Below, piece after piece: positions 43,473 to 54,543 of a stretch of 64,000 bases of DNA (position 1 is the first letter of the stretch; each line of letters opens with the position of its first letter). Location: assembly GCA_016714015.1 (NCBI GenBank), contig JADJNZ010000004.1, forward strand, positions 636,449-700,448, in the 5' to 3' direction. Under the pieces are notes generated by a model. The model was given only the letters and a program-made list of their open reading frames with translations, did not search any database and was not told where the DNA came from. The DNA comes from Gemmatimonadota bacterium (GTDB lineage Bacteria > Gemmatimonadota > Gemmatimonadetes > Gemmatimonadales > Gemmatimonadaceae). The translations under genes were made by a program, and so were the position numbers.

Positions 43473-46400
43473 CAGCCGCTCACCGGCCAGAGGTACACGA
43501 GCCCGAGCGGCTCCACGCGCGCGTGCTTGACGTCGTATGACTCGCGGATCCGCGCCGGCTCCGCCGTGGACTCGCGCTCGAGCGCCTCGAGCCTGCGCTG
43601 CCAATGCCGACGCTCGGCCTGCAACTGTCGACGTTCGTCCTCCGAACCGAGCGTGAGCTCGAGCTGAGGACTCTCGTCTGAAGTTTCGCGGATACGCGCG
43701 ATCCGGTCGCCAATCAGTCGAGCCAGCTCCTTGGACTCGCGCTCGCCCCGCTCAGAGAGCACGCGCGTGGCCACCGCACCGACCTCCGTGGCGCGCTTCT
43801 CGAGGAACGGACGCAGGACTTTCACGTCCTCATCTAGCGATTCTCGGAGCCGCGCGGCGGCCTCCGCGGGAACGGGCCGGGCATCGGCCTCCGGAAGAGT
43901 CCGGTCCAGCAGGTCGAGCGTCTTGGATTCGCCGACACCGCCCTCCGCGAAGGGCTCCAGCGGCGCCTTCCGCTGCGAGTGGACGCCACCGTGCGGCGAC
44001 GGCGATGATCTCGTCGTGCAGCCGTCCTGCCTGTGGTCCATACAGCGAGAGCCGACCGAGCAGCACGACCCGGGGCAACGAATCCTCGACGTAGCCCACG
44101 CAGGCACGTGCCAGATCGTACTGCACCAGCCCTTGGGCCGTGAACCGACCAAGAAGCCGTTGCACCAGCCGCTGCTCGAGATGCAGGTGCACGGCAGCCG
44201 GGTCTCCCAGCCCGCGGTCCTGAAAGATCACAGGGCGCAGGCTGCTGCGGTTCCGCCACTCAGCGACGGCCTGCTTCCGGTCGCGCGGCGGACGGAGGGT
44301 ATCGAGCGTCTCCTGCCAGCTCGGATCGTTGGCCGGAATAGGCACGTGCCAGACCGTCCTGTCGCGCTCGACCGCTTCACGCAGCGGACCGACACCGGCG
44401 AGACCGAGTGCTCGGTCGAGCGCGGCGCGGAATGCGGGTTCGCGGAAGTTCAGGTGATCCTGCGCTTTGTCGCGCAGCCCTTGCAGGACGTCGATCTGAC
44501 GCTCGAGGTCCTGTTTGGCGACTCGAGACGACTCGAGCTCTTCGAGCGCGCGAGCCTTCTTCGTAGGATCCGCCTCCACACCATCGATCTTCCGCACGAG
44601 CTCGTCGACCGAATCGCGCGCGATCCCCTTCACGAGCAGGTTCTCGACATCGCGCTCCAGCACGGGAGCGAGACTGCCCAGTTGCTGCCGGATCCGCTCG
44701 GTCTTGAGCACAAGCGTCTCGAGCACGCGATCCTCTGGCCGCTGCTTCAGCACGAAGTAGTGGCAGCGCACCTCGGCTGCTGGTTGGCCCTTTCTGTCGA
44801 TACGACCGTTCCGCTGCTCCAGACGCGCCGGGTTCCAAGGCAGGTCGAAGTGGAACAGGTCGGCGCAATGATGTTGGAGGTTGAGACCTTCCCGCGCCGC
44901 GTCGGTGGCGACGAGAATCCGAAGTGGATGGCGCTCGGGTTCCTCATTGAACGCGCGCTTGACCGCCTCTCGAGCGTCCTCGCCCATACCACCATGGAAG
45001 ACGGCGATGCGTTCGTCCGCTCGATCCGTCCCGGCGATTGCCGACTCAAGCTTCCGGACTAGATACCCCTTCGTATCGGCATACTCCGTGAAGATGATCA
45101 CGCGGCGCGGCGCCCACTCAGCGGTCACTCCTCCGCGGTGGGCCTCGTCGATGTCCCGTAGGGGCACTGGTTCGTTCGAATCCAATCCACGAGGGCTCGC
45201 ACGCGCGCGTCCGGAGCGTGTCGGTGCTCATCCGCGATGGTGGCCATCTCACGCACCAGGTCGCGCTCGCGCATCAGGAGCGACCTTTCACCTTCGGCCG
45301 ATGCCTTCGTCGCGCGCTCCATCGCGTCGGCCTCGGAAGCGTCGCGCCGCTCTTCAGAGTCCTCCGCCTCGTCGTCGTCCGATCCCGGCGGGAGCAGATC
45401 GCGCATCGATACCTGCGCCTGCACGATCGAGGAGTCGGGAGCGGCCGCGACCATTCGATCGAGCGTGGCGGCGTGTACAGTGGCCGTGCGAGCGAAAGCC
45501 TCAAGTGACGAGAGCAGCCGCTTCTGCAGGTTGATGATCGTCAGCCGGCCAGCCGCCTGCGCGGTCTTCCGAGCCCCCTCGAGCCGCGTGCGGCGCAGCT
45601 TGTCGAGGTCATCGAGCTTCGCGGCGAGGACCAACTCCGGAGCGTCCGGAGGAGCCCATCGATGGAGATCTTCGGTACGTGCCTCAGCGGGAAACCGCCC
45701 TGAAGCTGCCGCAGGTCCTCCTTCAGCCGGCGGACCATGATCGCATCGAGCTCCTTGGCGCTCTTGACCGGCACCCCGCGTGTGAATCGCTGGGGATCCA
45801 ACAGCTCGAGCAGAGCGGCGAAGCTATTCGAGTGCCCGTTGTGTGGAGTCGCGGAGAGGAAGAGTCGGTGCTCGAATCGTCCTGCGAGGTCACGGATAGT
45901 TCGCGTGAACTGCGAATCGATCGCGTACCGGGAACCGCTCGCGGGTGCCGCGTGATGCGCCTCGTCGAGGATCAGAAGCGTTCCCGGAGCTGATTCGCCC
46001 AGCCAGTCCCGCAGCCCACTGGCGTACGACTCGTCAGAGAGCAAGCTGTGCGAGATGATGAACCGGGAGTGGGTCGTCCACGGGTTGATGCCGTAGCCGC
46101 GATCCATCCTCTGCCGCTGCACGTAGGCGCGGTCATAGACCTCGAAGGTGAGGCCGAAGCGTTGCTCGAGCTCCTCACGCCACTGCGGTACGACGGAAGG
46201 CGGTGCCGCCACCACGACGCGCTGCACGCGCTGTCTCAGCATGAGCTCGCGCAGGATGAGCCCCGCCTCGATCGTCTTGCCGAGACCGACATCGTCGGCG
46301 ATGAACAGATTCACGCGCGGCAGCTTCAGCGCCTTGCGGAGCGGCTCGAGCTGGTAGGCCATCACCTCGATGCCGGCGCGGAATGGGGCCTGGAACAGCT

Positions 46401-46716
46401 CTGGGTCCGTGGCGGTGACCGTATTCCAGCGGATCGTATTCAGGTAGGCGGCGAAGAGGCCCGGGGCATCGAACCCACGTTCGCCGATGCGGTCCCAGCC
46501 TGCGTCGGCGATGAATTCTGCGGCGACCTCGCGCTCCCAGAGGACTTCGGAGACGTCGCCGAGGGCATCGTCTTCGATGCAGGAGAGCCTGACGAGGGTG
46601 TCGGTGCCGCCATCATGGGATGGCGTGACGCCTTCGACGATGTGCCGGCGGGTGCGGCAGCGCACCAACAGCCCCGGCTTTGGCAAGTCATCAACGGCGA
46701 TCTGTCGAAGCGGCAT
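43472..46716 (-). pseudogene. drmD: DISARM class 1 SNF2-family helicase DrmD (three frameshifts)
   Basis: First DISARM gene, from ATG 46716 (MPLRQIAVDDLPKPGLLVRC). Walker A IADDVGLGKTIEAGL lies at residues 139-153, DEAHH at 251-255 and LFLSATPHNGH near 287. Breaks near 45655-45662, 45150-45165 and 43985-44010 separate this from LVLAAKLDDLDKLRRTR, then the helicase C lobe RVIIFTEYADTKGYLVRKLE with ILVATDAAREGLNLQHH and NGRIDRKGQ, and a coiled-coil-rich tail ending GLVYLWPVSG. Total about 1,080 residues. Its presence with drmMI defines class 1 DISARM. Confidence 0.86.
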
Positions 46717-46958
46717 CCCAGGACGTCTCCAGACAGCTTGACATGGTGAGCGCGAGCGGCGCGTGGGGTAGATCGACCAGGCGAAGCGCAAGCAGTTGCT
46801 GGCTGCCTGAGGGGAAAGATGCGCGGCAGTACGGCGAGTCGCTACCAACTTGAGATGCTCGAATGCAACCCGACGCATCTCGTCGGCACCCTAGCATGTT
46901 CAGGGCGCTTGCCGCATTCCGGACAATCGACCTGCCTCGCATGATGTGCCCGGCCCCC
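46717..46958. other. Spacer between the PLD-SNF2 operon and drmD
   Basis: A 242-bp gap, the only break in same-strand coding between 33.9 and 53.2 kb. It should hold the drmD promoter. A GGAG lies about 13 bases before the drmD ATG; I see no convincing promoter or terminator. Confidence 0.5.
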
Positions 46959-49809
46959 TCAGAGCGAAAGATCGAACGACAACCCCTCCACCACCGCCTC
47001 GGGCAACGGCGCCCTCAACTCCGCATCCGGTGTGATCAGGCTCTTCACCGCATCCTCACCCATCACCACCCGGAACCACCGCTCCCGCTCGGTCATCACG
47101 TGGTACTGCCGCTCATCCGACGCGCCCGCGATGTAGGGCAGGTCCGTCACGATCGTGCTCGTCCCCTCGGCCTTGCACCCCAGCCGGTCGATCCGTCCTG
47201 TCCGCTGCTCGATCGTGCTCGGATTCCAGTCCAGGTCATGGTGGATGACATGCCGGCAGTGCCGCTGCAGGTCCACCCCCTTCCCCCATCACCTGGCTGC
47301 ACACGAGGATCTCGGGGAAGAACGGCGTATTGAACGCCCGCATGAGCCGCTCTCGCGTCTCGCGCTTCGTCTCCCCCATCGCGACCTGGATGTTCGCCAG
47401 GGTCACCACACGGGTGCCGTCGGCCTCCCCATCCTCGACCTGGATGCCTCCCACCTTGATGTCTGCGATGGCCTCGAGGTAGGCTGCACGCTCGGCAGCA
47501 CCGCACTCGTCCGCGATGAAGTGCAGGAACCGCCCGAGCTTCGCCAGCCAGGTCACGCCGGAGCGGTCCGCTCTCCCAAGGAAGGCATCGACACACGCCT
47601 CGTGCTCCCAGTCGTCCAGGTGCTCGAGCGGGAACGACCGCGCCAGCGATGAGGTGGCCCGCAGGAACCGGCGCATCACATCGAGCAGCTCCTCCCGTAT
47701 CCCGTCCAGCGCCCCGGCCTCACGCGCCCTTGCTGCTGCGCCGTCGATCAGCGCCTCCAGTCGAGCATCCAGTGCCCGTCGTCCCGGGCTCTTCGGCTTG
47801 TCGAAGTACCGGTCCTGAGCGGTGGTGATGGCTCGTTCGACCGATCGCTCATCGGCCCGGAGTCCCGCCGCCTCGAACCGCCGCCGCACGGCATCCATCA
47901 GCCGCTGCTCCAGCGCGGCACTGATGTGCACCCGCAGCGCGCGGCAGGTGTGCACATAGAACGCGAAGACGACCACCTTCTCCCCGGACTCCCACAGCTC
48001 GACCACGCGCCGGACCGTCGCCTCGACCTTCGGATGCTCCTTCAGCGCCGAGCCGGCGATCGCGTCGTCGAACGCCTTGAGGTACCACGCGGCCTCGGAC
48101 AGCACTCTCGCCTCGACCTTCTCGTCTCCCTCGGAGTCCCGCAACTCGCTCCGCGACTGACGCGTGTGCCGGAACGCCTCGAATGAGGAGGAGAGCGCCT
48201 CTCCGAGCAGGTCCTGCGAGGGCCGTGCGGCGCTGCGGGCGGCAAGGTAGAACGGGAGCACGCGATCAACCGGGGATCTCGAGGCCGCCCCGCCGAGCGG
48301 CATCGAGCATCCGCGCGCCGTCCTGCCGCTCGCGGCGCACCACCTCGGTCCCGGCCCACCGAACACCCTTCCCGTGCCGGATCACCCAGCGTCGAAGTAG
48401 TCGTTCCGCCTCGCCCCGTGCGGTGGCGACGGCCTCGTAGGCATCCCGGCAGGCGCGCTCGTGGAGCGTCAGCTGCTCCCGCTCCGCTCGACTCGTCGCG
48501 GCCCACCATGCCTCGGTATCCGTGTCGGGTGCGAGTTCCAGGCGGGTCCACGCCTTCTGGAACCGCAGCGCGGCCTCCTGGGTGGCCGTCAGCGCCTCGC
48601 CCAGCTGCTTCAGGCCGGCGCGCAGGGGCTCGATCTCCGGAAGTTCGGGCTGGCCCTTCCGCACGTCCGCGAAGCGGCTGAGGACGTTCACCAGTTCGTT
48701 GTGGCCGAGCTGGAAGGGGGTGGCCGTGAGGAAGAGCATGCGGTCAAAGACGTTCGCCATCGCCCCGTCCCCGGTCCTCAGCTCTGCCGTGTCATCGAAC
48801 GGCTTGAGCTGACGGGCGGGACCGGCGTCGACGTTCTTGAGGTGGTGCGCCTCATCGAGGATCAGCAGCGGGGACCGCCACCGCGCTTGATGGAGCAGAT
48901 CGGCCCACAGCCGGCCCTCGAGCTCGCGCAGGCTGGACTGGACGTCCTTGATGCGCGCGCGGACCTGCGCCTCCGTGCCGCGCGCCCGGAGCGGCATCTC
49001 GGCGAGCGCATCCGCGAGCGGCTTCAGATCGAGGTCACCGCGCTGCAGCACCCGCGCGATCGCCTTCGGGACCGGATCGTCCCGGAGCATCGCCTTCGGG
49101 TCCGTGACCTCGGCGTTGTACGTCTCGCGCCACGATTCCGGCGCGCTGGAAAGCAGATGATTCCAGAGCTGCTCGCCGAGGTCGTGCTGACGTTCCTCTC
49201 CCAGCGCCGAGATGAGGGGCGCCATGAAGCGATGGATCTGGGCCTTCACCGCGATGAGCCGCTTCGCCCCTCCCCGTGCGTGGCGGCGAAGCGTCTCGGC
49301 GACCAGCGCCAGCCGGATCCACTTGTCGGTCTGCTTGCGGCGCATGGCGCCTTGGGCGAGGAAGATGAGGTGCGCCCGCTCGCGCGGCGCGTCGTCGAGG
49401 AGCCGCATCAAGTCGATGCTGTGCCGCGCGACGCCGAACCGGATGACCGTCCCCCGGCTCCGCCCGCCCGAGGGACGCTCCGCGACGTCACACACCGTCG
49501 CATCCTCACGTACAGCTCGGCGAACGCCTTCAGGTCGCCTGCCCACTTCGTGAGGAGGGCGGGAGGTGCCATTACGATCACCGGGCCGGACGCCTCCGAC
49601 AGTGCGACTGACACCGCGACTCCGAGCGCGACGAAGGTCTTCCCCATCCCGACCTCGTCCGCCAGGATCACGCCCGGCTGCTCCCGAAAGCGCCGGAGGA
49701 TCTCCTCCACCTCCGTCCGCTGGCGGCGCTGGTCGGCTTCCGCGACGCGGTCGTTGAGCTTCCTGCCGAGCAGCAGGGCTTCGGCGGGTGCGAATCTGAC
49801 GCGGCTCAC
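46959..49809 (-). pseudogene. SNF2-family helicase of a three-gene PLD operon (three frameshifts)
   Basis: Starts GTG 49809 (VSRVRFAPAEALLLGRKL), overlapping the PLD stop as GTGA. Walker A VILADEVGMGKTFVALGVAV is at residues 47-66. After a break near 49505 come LLILDEAHHLKNVDAGPARQ and MLFLTATPFQLGHNELVNVL; after a break at the C-run 48272-48275 come VDRVLPFYLAARS and VVVFAFYVHTCRALRVHI; after a break at the G5 run 47276-47280 comes the C lobe HHDLDWNPSTIEQRTGRIDR. Total about 950 residues. It is a Swi2/Snf2 ATPase different from DrmD (different motif spacing and a long insert between the lobes). I cannot assign it to a named system. Confidence 0.8.
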
Positions 49810-51893
49810 TTGGCTTCCTCCACGATCCCGTCCCAGAAGGCGAGCACGTTGGCGGCGATCCTCGGGCGTAGCGGGCGCAGCGCTGCATCCAGGTCCCGCG
49901 CCAGCTCCTTCCGGAACGCCGAGAAGGTGCGCCTGACGTGCGACACCGGGAGTCCTCCCTGCTCGTCGCGGAACGTGACCTCCCGCAGGACGATCACGAG
50001 GTCCGCCGCGGCGAAGAGCGCATCGGTGGGATCGGCGGCAGTCTCTGCTTCCCGCACCAGCCGCCGCGCGACCTCCTGCGGTCCGATCATCCCGCGCAGG
50101 CGCCACTCGAAGGCAGTCGCGCTCCAGACCGGGCGCTCAAGGTTCGCGCGAACACCCTCCATCAGCCGCGCCCGGGCCCTCACCCGGTACAGGAAGGTCT
50201 CCCGGAGATCGAAGCGACGGAGCGGGTCCAGCTCGGGCGAGAGCGCGGTGTCGAGCAGATCCTCGGATTCGTCGCCCGCGATGCGTTCGCGCAGCAGGAG
50301 CCGGAGTTCGGCCGCAGGATTCGTCGCCGCCAGCAGTCGTAGCATCGCTTCGCTGTCGAGGGCGTCGAGGTCAGCCGGCGCGGCGAGACGGCTCGGGTCC
50401 TCGACGTTCACCGGCAGGATGCCCTTCCGGTCGTCGTCCCAGCGCACCATCAGCGTGTCGGGCGGCGAAGCGCCGACCCAAGCGATATGTCGGCAGCCGG
50501 GGCCCTCGGGACCGATCGCGTCATCCGACGACACCAGCTGCCGCACGGGCTCTCCCGTGGCCCACACGCTCCACTGCGCGGGGAGCGCACTCTCCGCGAG
50601 GACCAGCTCGATCCGGTCCGGGGGACCGGCGTGGAAGGTTGCCGACACGAAGCCCATGGGGATCCGGTCCAACTCGGGCCCTGCGGTGCCCTCCTCGTCA
50701 CCACTCCCGATCCACTCAGCAGCGCCGGGTTCGGCCACGGTCGTCGTCGGCGGCCAGATGGCCTCCAACGCCCCCGCATCACCTCTCCGGTCGCCATCCC
50801 GGATCACCGTGAGCAGATTGGCTTCGGCGTTGAAGCGAGAATCGGTGCCGAGCCCGGCGGTCGTGAAGTTGGACGACCCGACAATGAGCGCCACGTACCC
50901 GTCATCGGCCAGCCGGAGCATCTTCGCGTGCCACTCCCGCGGGTTCTTCTCCTCATCCACCGCAGGGAGGGCCGTCACGGTGACCTCGTCCGCGTACTCC
51001 TGCGCGAGAGTCAGCAGGAACCGCGGCGCCTTCACGCGTGCTTGCGTCGCATCCGTGATGTGCTCCATCGGGACGGCGAGCTCCACGCGTCGCCGCGTCC
51101 CGCGACCCATCGCGCGCCCCAACGCCTGCATCGCGGTCCTCTCGTGGTCCGATTGATCGAAGAACGGAGAGGCGACCGCGACGCGGGTCGGCGAGTATCC
51201 CCCAAGGCGCTGGCAGAGCGCGAGGCTCTCACTGAGCGTGCTCCGCGCCGCGACCTCCGTCCCACGCGCCGGGAGCGTGCAGACCAGGCGCTGGTGCAAG
51301 TCGCGTCGCGATGCGATCGGTGCCCAGTCGGCGATGAGGGTCTCCACTCGCGCCAGGAACGCTTCGGCGCGCGACCGTGCCGCGCACGACGGTGTGAACT
51401 CGAGCAGCTCGCGAAGGAAGTGGCTCACGTCCTGCCACAGGACGCGGTCCACCTCGGAGGGCGTCAGTGCGACCGTCGTCGCGATCTCCTGATTCGACCG
51501 ATAGCCCGGCTCGGTGAGATTGGCGGATGCCACGATCACGCGGACGTGGCGCTGCCAAGCGAGCACGGAGAGCTTGGCATGCTGTATGCCCCCGGTGATC
51601 CGCACGGGAAGGACGTCCCACCGCATGGAGTGGTTCACACCGGCGCGCTGGTGATCGACGAGGACGCCGGCGAAGATCCCACCGAGCGCGTTCTCCCGCT
51701 CGAGCATCGACACGAGCCCGTCCCGTTCCGTCAGCGTCTCGACGCCGAGGAACCGACCGAGACACTGCTCCTCGAAGAGGGTCGAGTCGAAGGTGAAGGT
51801 CGACGCCAGGCAGCCGAGGGCGTCCCCGGCGTCGGCAGGCGGGCGCCACAGATCGAGCATCGCGCCTGTGGCGGCGGATCGACGGCGGCTCAT
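49806..51893 (-). CDS. Two-HKD phospholipase-D family protein
   Basis: An intact 695-residue protein from ATG 51893 (MSRRRSAATGAMLDLWRPPA). Two complete PLD half-sites are visible: HAKLSVLAW with VASANLTEPG (His105, Lys107) and HAKMLRLADDGYVALIVGSS followed by NFTTAG (His322, Lys324). The C-terminal half (about 350-695) has no motif I recognise; it contains LVLAESALPAQWSVWATGEP and a helical end. PLD proteins next to SNF2 helicases are usually nucleases. It overlaps the upstream gene (ATGA) and the helicase (GTGA), so the three are one transcript. Confidence 0.88.
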   Translation of the reverse strand: MSRRRSAATGAMLDLWRPPADAGDALGCLASTFTFDSTLFEEQCLGRFLGVETLTERDGLVSMLERENALGGIFAGVLVDHQRAGVNHSMRWDVLPVRITGGIQHAKLSVLAWQRHVRVIVASANLTEPGYRSNQEIATTVALTPSEVDRVLWQDVSHFLRELLEFTPSCAARSRAEAFLARVETLIADWAPIASRRDLHQRLVCTLPARGTEVAARSTLSESLALCQRLGGYSPTRVAVASPFFDQSDHERTAMQALGRAMGRGTRRRVELAVPMEHITDATQARVKAPRFLLTLAQEYADEVTVTALPAVDEEKNPREWHAKMLRLADDGYVALIVGSSNFTTAGLGTDSRFNAEANLLTVIRDGDRRGDAGALEAIWPPTTTVAEPGAAEWIGSGDEEGTAGPELDRIPMGFVSATFHAGPPDRIELVLAESALPAQWSVWATGEPVRQLVSSDDAIGPEGPGCRHIAWVGASPPDTLMVRWDDDRKGILPVNVEDPSRLAAPADLDALDSEAMLRLLAATNPAAELRLLLRERIAGDESEDLLDTALSPELDPLRRFDLRETFLYRVRARARLMEGVRANLERPVWSATAFEWRLRGMIGPQEVARRLVREAETAADPTDALFAAADLVIVLREVTFRDEQGGLPVSHVRRTFSAFRKELARDLDAALRPLRPRIAANVLAFWDGIVEEAK

Positions 51894-53172
51894 GTGAGAT
51901 CCTCGCGGAACCGTCGGATGGGCGCGCACCGGTAGTCGTGGACGTATCGCTCCGGGCTCGGCTGCCACTCGGGCAGCTGGTAGCGCGGCCGCCAGTACCT
52001 CCGATCATCACCCATCGGTTCGAACCACGACCGCTTCCCCCGGCCGACTTGTCCCGCTGGATCCGCAGGTGGTGGGAAAGGAGTTCGTTCGCCAGCGCGA
52101 GTGGCGCGAGCGGTGATCCGAACACCCCGAACCGGGCTGCGAAGGCAGGCCCCTGCGGCAGCGCCTCGGCAACGAATGCTCGCTCCGCCGCCCCGAACCG
52201 CGTGGGGAGCTCGCGAGACAGCTCCACGAAGTCCGACCGATCGTGCAGCGAGAGCAGTTCGAGCGTGCCGCCGCGGCCGCCGGCATGTCGCAGACAGTCG
52301 AAGGCGTCCTGCAGGCCGCGCGCGAACCGCTCGAAGGCGTCGATCGCCCCCACCAGCCCGGCGTACTCCGGCGCGCGGGAGGCGAGAACGCTCAAGACCT
52401 CCTGATCCGGCGCCTCCTTGTCGAGCCCGTCGAGGCAGTTCCATATGGGCGCGAGCGCGCCAACAGCCTGCGAGCCGGTCCGGAGGAGCAGTTCCCGCAA
52501 CAGTCGCTTCTCTCGTCGTCCAAGCCGGTCCGGGTGGAAGGCTCTGGCGAGGGCCTCCCATTCGGTCACCGAGAAGACGTCGACGGAGCGCGGAGGACGC
52601 CGTTCGAGTCCGCGCCTCACCGCGGCCGCGCAGCTCTTGATGAGCGCCTCAGCCCCTGTCCGGCCACCGTCGGGGTAGTCATCCATCCAGGCCTCGACCA
52701 ACGCACTGCCCTGCTCTCGCAGGTCGAGGTGGACGTCCGTGATGCCGAGGTGCACCGCCAGCCGCTTGTAGATCCCGTGGAAGCCGAAGACGCGAGGCGT
52801 CTTGAGATAGGTCGCCGCGTCGACGTGCTTGTAGTTGTCCAAAGCCCGCCGGACCACCTGCACCCCCGCCACGCCCTGCGCCAAGGGCACCGCGGCAGCG
52901 GATCGCACGAACGCCTCCACCACGAACCACTCCCAGACGAGGAACGGCGACGAATCGAGCCGAGCGGGGTCACCCTTCAACTCCTCGATGACCCGCGTGC
53001 CGACCGCGATCGCGGTCAGGAAGCGGATGCGCTGCATGCGCTCGCGCACGGCCGGGACGAGCCGGACGGCGAGTTGGTCGGCGGTCTGGTAGAGGCCCAT
53101 CGGGTCGAGCGTGCCTTCGCTCGTGCCGACGGGGTCGAAGGTGGTGAAGAAGGGGAAGACCGAGCGGGTCAC
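51890..53172 (-). pseudogene. Unrecognised helical protein heading the PLD-SNF2 operon (one frameshift)
   Basis: I do not recognise this family. It starts ATG 53172 (MTRSVFPFFTTFDPVGTSEG) and is mostly alpha-helical by composition, with LSAIAVG-like FLTAIAVGTRVIEELKG, FLVWEWFVVEAFVRSAAAVP and FGFHGIYKRLAVHLGITDVH. After a break at the C5 run 52037-52041 (one G missing in the gene sense) it ends KRSWFEPMGDDRRYWRP through YVHDYRCAPIRRFREDLT. Total about 427 residues. It has no catalytic motif I can see and may be a target-recognition or adaptor subunit for the PLD and helicase it overlaps. Confidence 0.7.
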
Positions 53173-53248
53173 GGGGTCGCCTGGAATGTTTGTGGTGCCC
53201 CGCGAGTCTCTTCAGATGCGCTCGACCCGGTCCTTGCGGCGTTCGAGA

Positions 53249-53647
53249 TCAAGGCTCCGTCCAAGCACTTAAACGATCGTTCAAGAACTCGACCCGCCCG
53301 TTCACGTATTCCCAGTACGTGACAATTCCCCCAGAGATACGCCGTGGCTCGCCCAGGATCCTCCTTACCTGATCCATGGTCATACCTCGGCGAAGACGTC
53401 GCCAGTTGGTCAAGTCCTGAGACAGATCGGAACTCGTAGAGGGCGCGCCGGTCGCGCCCTCACGAATGTTCGATCGCGCCCCCTCCAACGCGGCGATCCG
53501 CTGCTCGAGTGTCACGACTCTGGCTTCCAGTGCCTGGATCCTCGCCGCGAGCTCTTCGCGCGACTGGCACTCGATGACCGACCCGCTCGCCGCAACCAGC
53601 GCGAGTGCGCAGATGAACTTCATGACTCGAGCTCCGACCGCGAACAT
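53249..53647 (-). CDS. Secreted coiled-coil protein with BamE/SmpA-like domain
   Basis: About 132 residues from ATG 53647, which has GGGAG 7 bases upstream. A signal peptide (FAVGARVMKFICALALVAAS) is followed by a heptad coiled coil, ELAARIQALEARVVTLEQRI, a Ser/Thr linker, and a BamE/SmpA-type module LRRGMTMDQVRRILGEPRRI with TYWEYVNGRVEFLNDRLSAW. Cys after SGSVIE lacks a clear lipobox. It is an envelope protein of unknown role; its presence among defence genes is odd and may be incidental. Confidence 0.72.
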   Translation of the reverse strand: MFAVGARVMKFICALALVAASGSVIECQSREELAARIQALEARVVTLEQRIAALEGARSNIREGATGAPSTSSDLSQDLTNWRRLRRGMTMDQVRRILGEPRRISGGIVTYWEYVNGRVEFLNDRLSAWTEP

Positions 53648-53724
53648 TGTCATTCTCCCGAAAGCTTGAGATGCCCTACCCGCTCGCGACAACACGAACG
53701 GAACGTCCAGAAGCTTCAGCGAGA

Positions 53725-54471
53725 TCACTTCGCCGCCGCGACGCGGCGGAACGGTCGCCTCCACCCGCTTGCTCGGTACAGGGGATCGTACCACAAGCGA
53801 CCGGCGGAATCGCGTTCGATGGCGATTCGACCCGAAAGGAACGGATCCACTGGTATCCCCCTTCGGAGCAGCTCGCGCCGCTCATCGGAGTGCGCCCACT
53901 CGAGTCGCTCACCGTAAACCTCCCAGTCAGGCACCTCGATCGGTCGGTCTCCAGCGAGTGGCCGCACGAGCAACGTCGCCGCCTTCCACGGCCCTCGATA
54001 CTCCTCTGTCGACAGACGACCGAAGTAGTCGTTGGCATGCTGGGAAAGAGCTTGCGTCGCGATATCCTTGCGCCGGCGGATCTTGGCCATTCCCTTGCGT
54101 GGCGGGAACAGGTCCTCGTCGACGGCTCCGTCGGCCCCTTGCGAAACGAGCAGCTTCCAGAGGTTGGGCATCACGAAGCGCGCGTGCAGCCAGGCGTGGC
54201 ATCGGTGACACATCGGAACGCACGATTGCCAGAAGTCCTCGTGGGTGGGGCCGTACTCCTCAGCGTGGTAAGGGATCGCGCTCAAGGGGAGCGCCGCGCG
54301 GCAGCACAAGCACTCGGTCGCGATCGGAAGAACGCCCCACCGGCGTGCGCGCTCGTACGCGCCGTAGCGCGGACCATTGCGAACCAGCGCTCTCCACCCG
54401 TTGTAGGGGAGGCCTCGTTCAGGAGCAGCGGTGACGTGAGGCAGCTCGGTACGGGTCTCTTCGGCGTTCAT
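53725..54471 (-). CDS. HNH-like zinc endonuclease domain protein
   Basis: A 248-residue protein from ATG 54471 (MNAEETRTELPHVTAAPERG). A zinc-ribbon/HNH arrangement is visible: ECLCCRAAL, then YHAEEYGPTH, then CVPMCHRCHAWLHARF, two CX2C pairs bracketing a His, with a His-rich final helix. The rest is basic and Arg-rich with no membrane segment. It is probably a DNA endonuclease, in line with its neighbours. It lies 72 bp downstream of the PD-(D/E)XK gene on the same strand and could share its transcript. Confidence 0.65.
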   Translation of the reverse strand: MNAEETRTELPHVTAAPERGLPYNGWRALVRNGPRYGAYERARRWGVLPIATECLCCRAALPLSAIPYHAEEYGPTHEDFWQSCVPMCHRCHAWLHARFVMPNLWKLLVSQGADGAVDEDLFPPRKGMAKIRRRKDIATQALSQHANDYFGRLSTEEYRGPWKAATLLVRPLAGDRPIEVPDWEVYGERLEWAHSDERRELLRRGIPVDPFLSGRIAIERDSAGRLWYDPLYRASGWRRPFRRVAAAK

Positions 54472-54543
54472 CGGAAGGGGAATTCGGTGCGGGCCGCTCG
54501 TCGCGTCAATCGACCATCCCAAGAATCCGGCGAGAGCAAGCGG

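Noticed and set aside
51890..53172. Assigning the first gene of the PLD-SNF2 operon to a named DUF family
   Set aside because: The general helical character suggested a DUF that sometimes neighbours such helicases, but no specific motif matches, so I left it unnamed.
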